Source of the DNA: Methanomassiliicoccales archaeon
GTDB taxonomy: Archaea > Thermoplasmatota > Thermoplasmata > Methanomassiliicoccales > JACIVX01
DNA: 6,089 bases
Reading direction: 5' to 3'
Assembly (NCBI GenBank): GCA_028679985.1
Contig: JAJRAH010000032.1
Location: 1 to 6,089, forward strand
Part shown: positions 5,898 through 6,089 of the stretch, one piece after another
How the letters are laid out: every line of letters starts with the position of its first letter
How positions within the stretch are numbered: position 1 is the stretch's first letter
Notes under the pieces: model-generated
The model's input: the letters and a program-made list of their open reading frames with translations, nothing else
Databases searched by the model: none
Told to the model about the DNA's origin: nothing
Translations under genes and position numbers: made by a program

Positions 5898-6089
5898 TCA
5901 GCCCTTCAGGCTGGTGAACGGACTTCCGCAGATCAATGTGTTGATCACCGAGACAACTTCTTCGGCTTTGATACGCACCTGCTCGGTCGTGTCCCTGTCG
6001 CGAATCGTCACAGATCCGTCTTTCAGGGTGTCGTAGTCCACCGTGACGCACCAGGGAGTGCCCGCCTCATCCATCCTCGCATAGCGCCT
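5898..6089 (-). CDS. glyS: Glycyl-tRNA synthetase, C-terminal fragment (5' end outside window)
   Basis: The last 63 residues of a class II glycyl-tRNA synthetase of the single-chain dimeric type found in archaea and eukaryotes, which charges tRNA-Gly with glycine. The visible part is the end of the anticodon-binding domain: RRYARMDEAGTPWCVTVDYD (1-20) and GSVTIRDRDTTEQVRI (25-40) match the family's conserved RRYAR-DE-G-P and VT-RDRD--QVR blocks, then KAEEVVSVI and a short end at a TGA stop. Translation from base 6089 is in frame to the stop with no break. The catalytic domain is not in the window. A gap of 129 bp separates it from the CBS gene on the same strand. A cognate tRNA-Gly gene happens to lie 5.6 kb away at the left end. 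Confidence 0.92.
   Translation of the reverse strand, partial: RRYARMDEAGTPWCVTVDYDTLKDGSVTIRDRDTTEQVRIKAEEVVSVINTLICGSPFTSLKG

Noticed and set aside
1..6089. CRISPR array, rRNA or insertion-sequence ends
   Set aside because: No regularly spaced repeats, no rRNA-like stretches and no terminal inverted repeats with target duplications were seen.

Overview
The window reads as archaeal chromosome, most likely Thermoplasmatota or a related euryarchaeal lineage. The lineage is inferred from remembered family resemblance, not from a search. Support for archaea: the valyl- and glycyl-tRNA synthetases have archaeal/eukaryotic-style sequences, TATA-like boxes lie at archaeal distances from starts, the valyl-tRNA synthetase start appears leaderless, ribosome-binding cores are of the GGTGA type, and a four-CBS-domain protein has an archaeal-looking architecture. 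Both ends of the window cut through genes.

Left edge (1-308): the last 76 residues of a tyrosine recombinase (integrase) read rightward. Its stop codon directly abuts the encoded CCA end of a tRNA-Gly(GCC) gene on the minus strand. This looks like the border of an element integrated at a tRNA gene, with the element probably extending left out of view. Bases 309-452 form a divergent promoter region. One TATA box faces the tRNA. Another faces the helicase and is followed by a small inverted repeat.

Centre (453-4526): a complete DEAD-box RNA helicase (+), with a C-terminal domain resembling the DbpA RNA-binding domain, converges across 36 bp on a complete valyl-tRNA synthetase (-). The synthetase keeps its HIGH-type motif, editing motifs and two zinc sites. 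The position of its KMSKS loop reads PMHSS.

Right side (4581-6089, all minus strand): a 395-residue protein with four CBS domains (two Bateman modules), a C-terminal domain resembling the ribosome-binding fold of HPF/RaiA, and a basic tail. Upstream of it is the C-terminal end of glycyl-tRNA synthetase, cut by the window. The order glyS, CBS-HPF protein, valS runs in one direction, but TATA-like boxes precede the last two, so each may be separately transcribed.

The chromosomal part is thematically consistent: tRNA-Gly, GlyRS, ValRS, a probable ribosome-assembly helicase, and a possible nucleotide-sensing ribosome-silencing factor. The points most worth a second look are the CBS-HPF fusion, the altered KMSKS loop of ValRS, and the integrase/tRNA junction with its palindromic anticodon arm.
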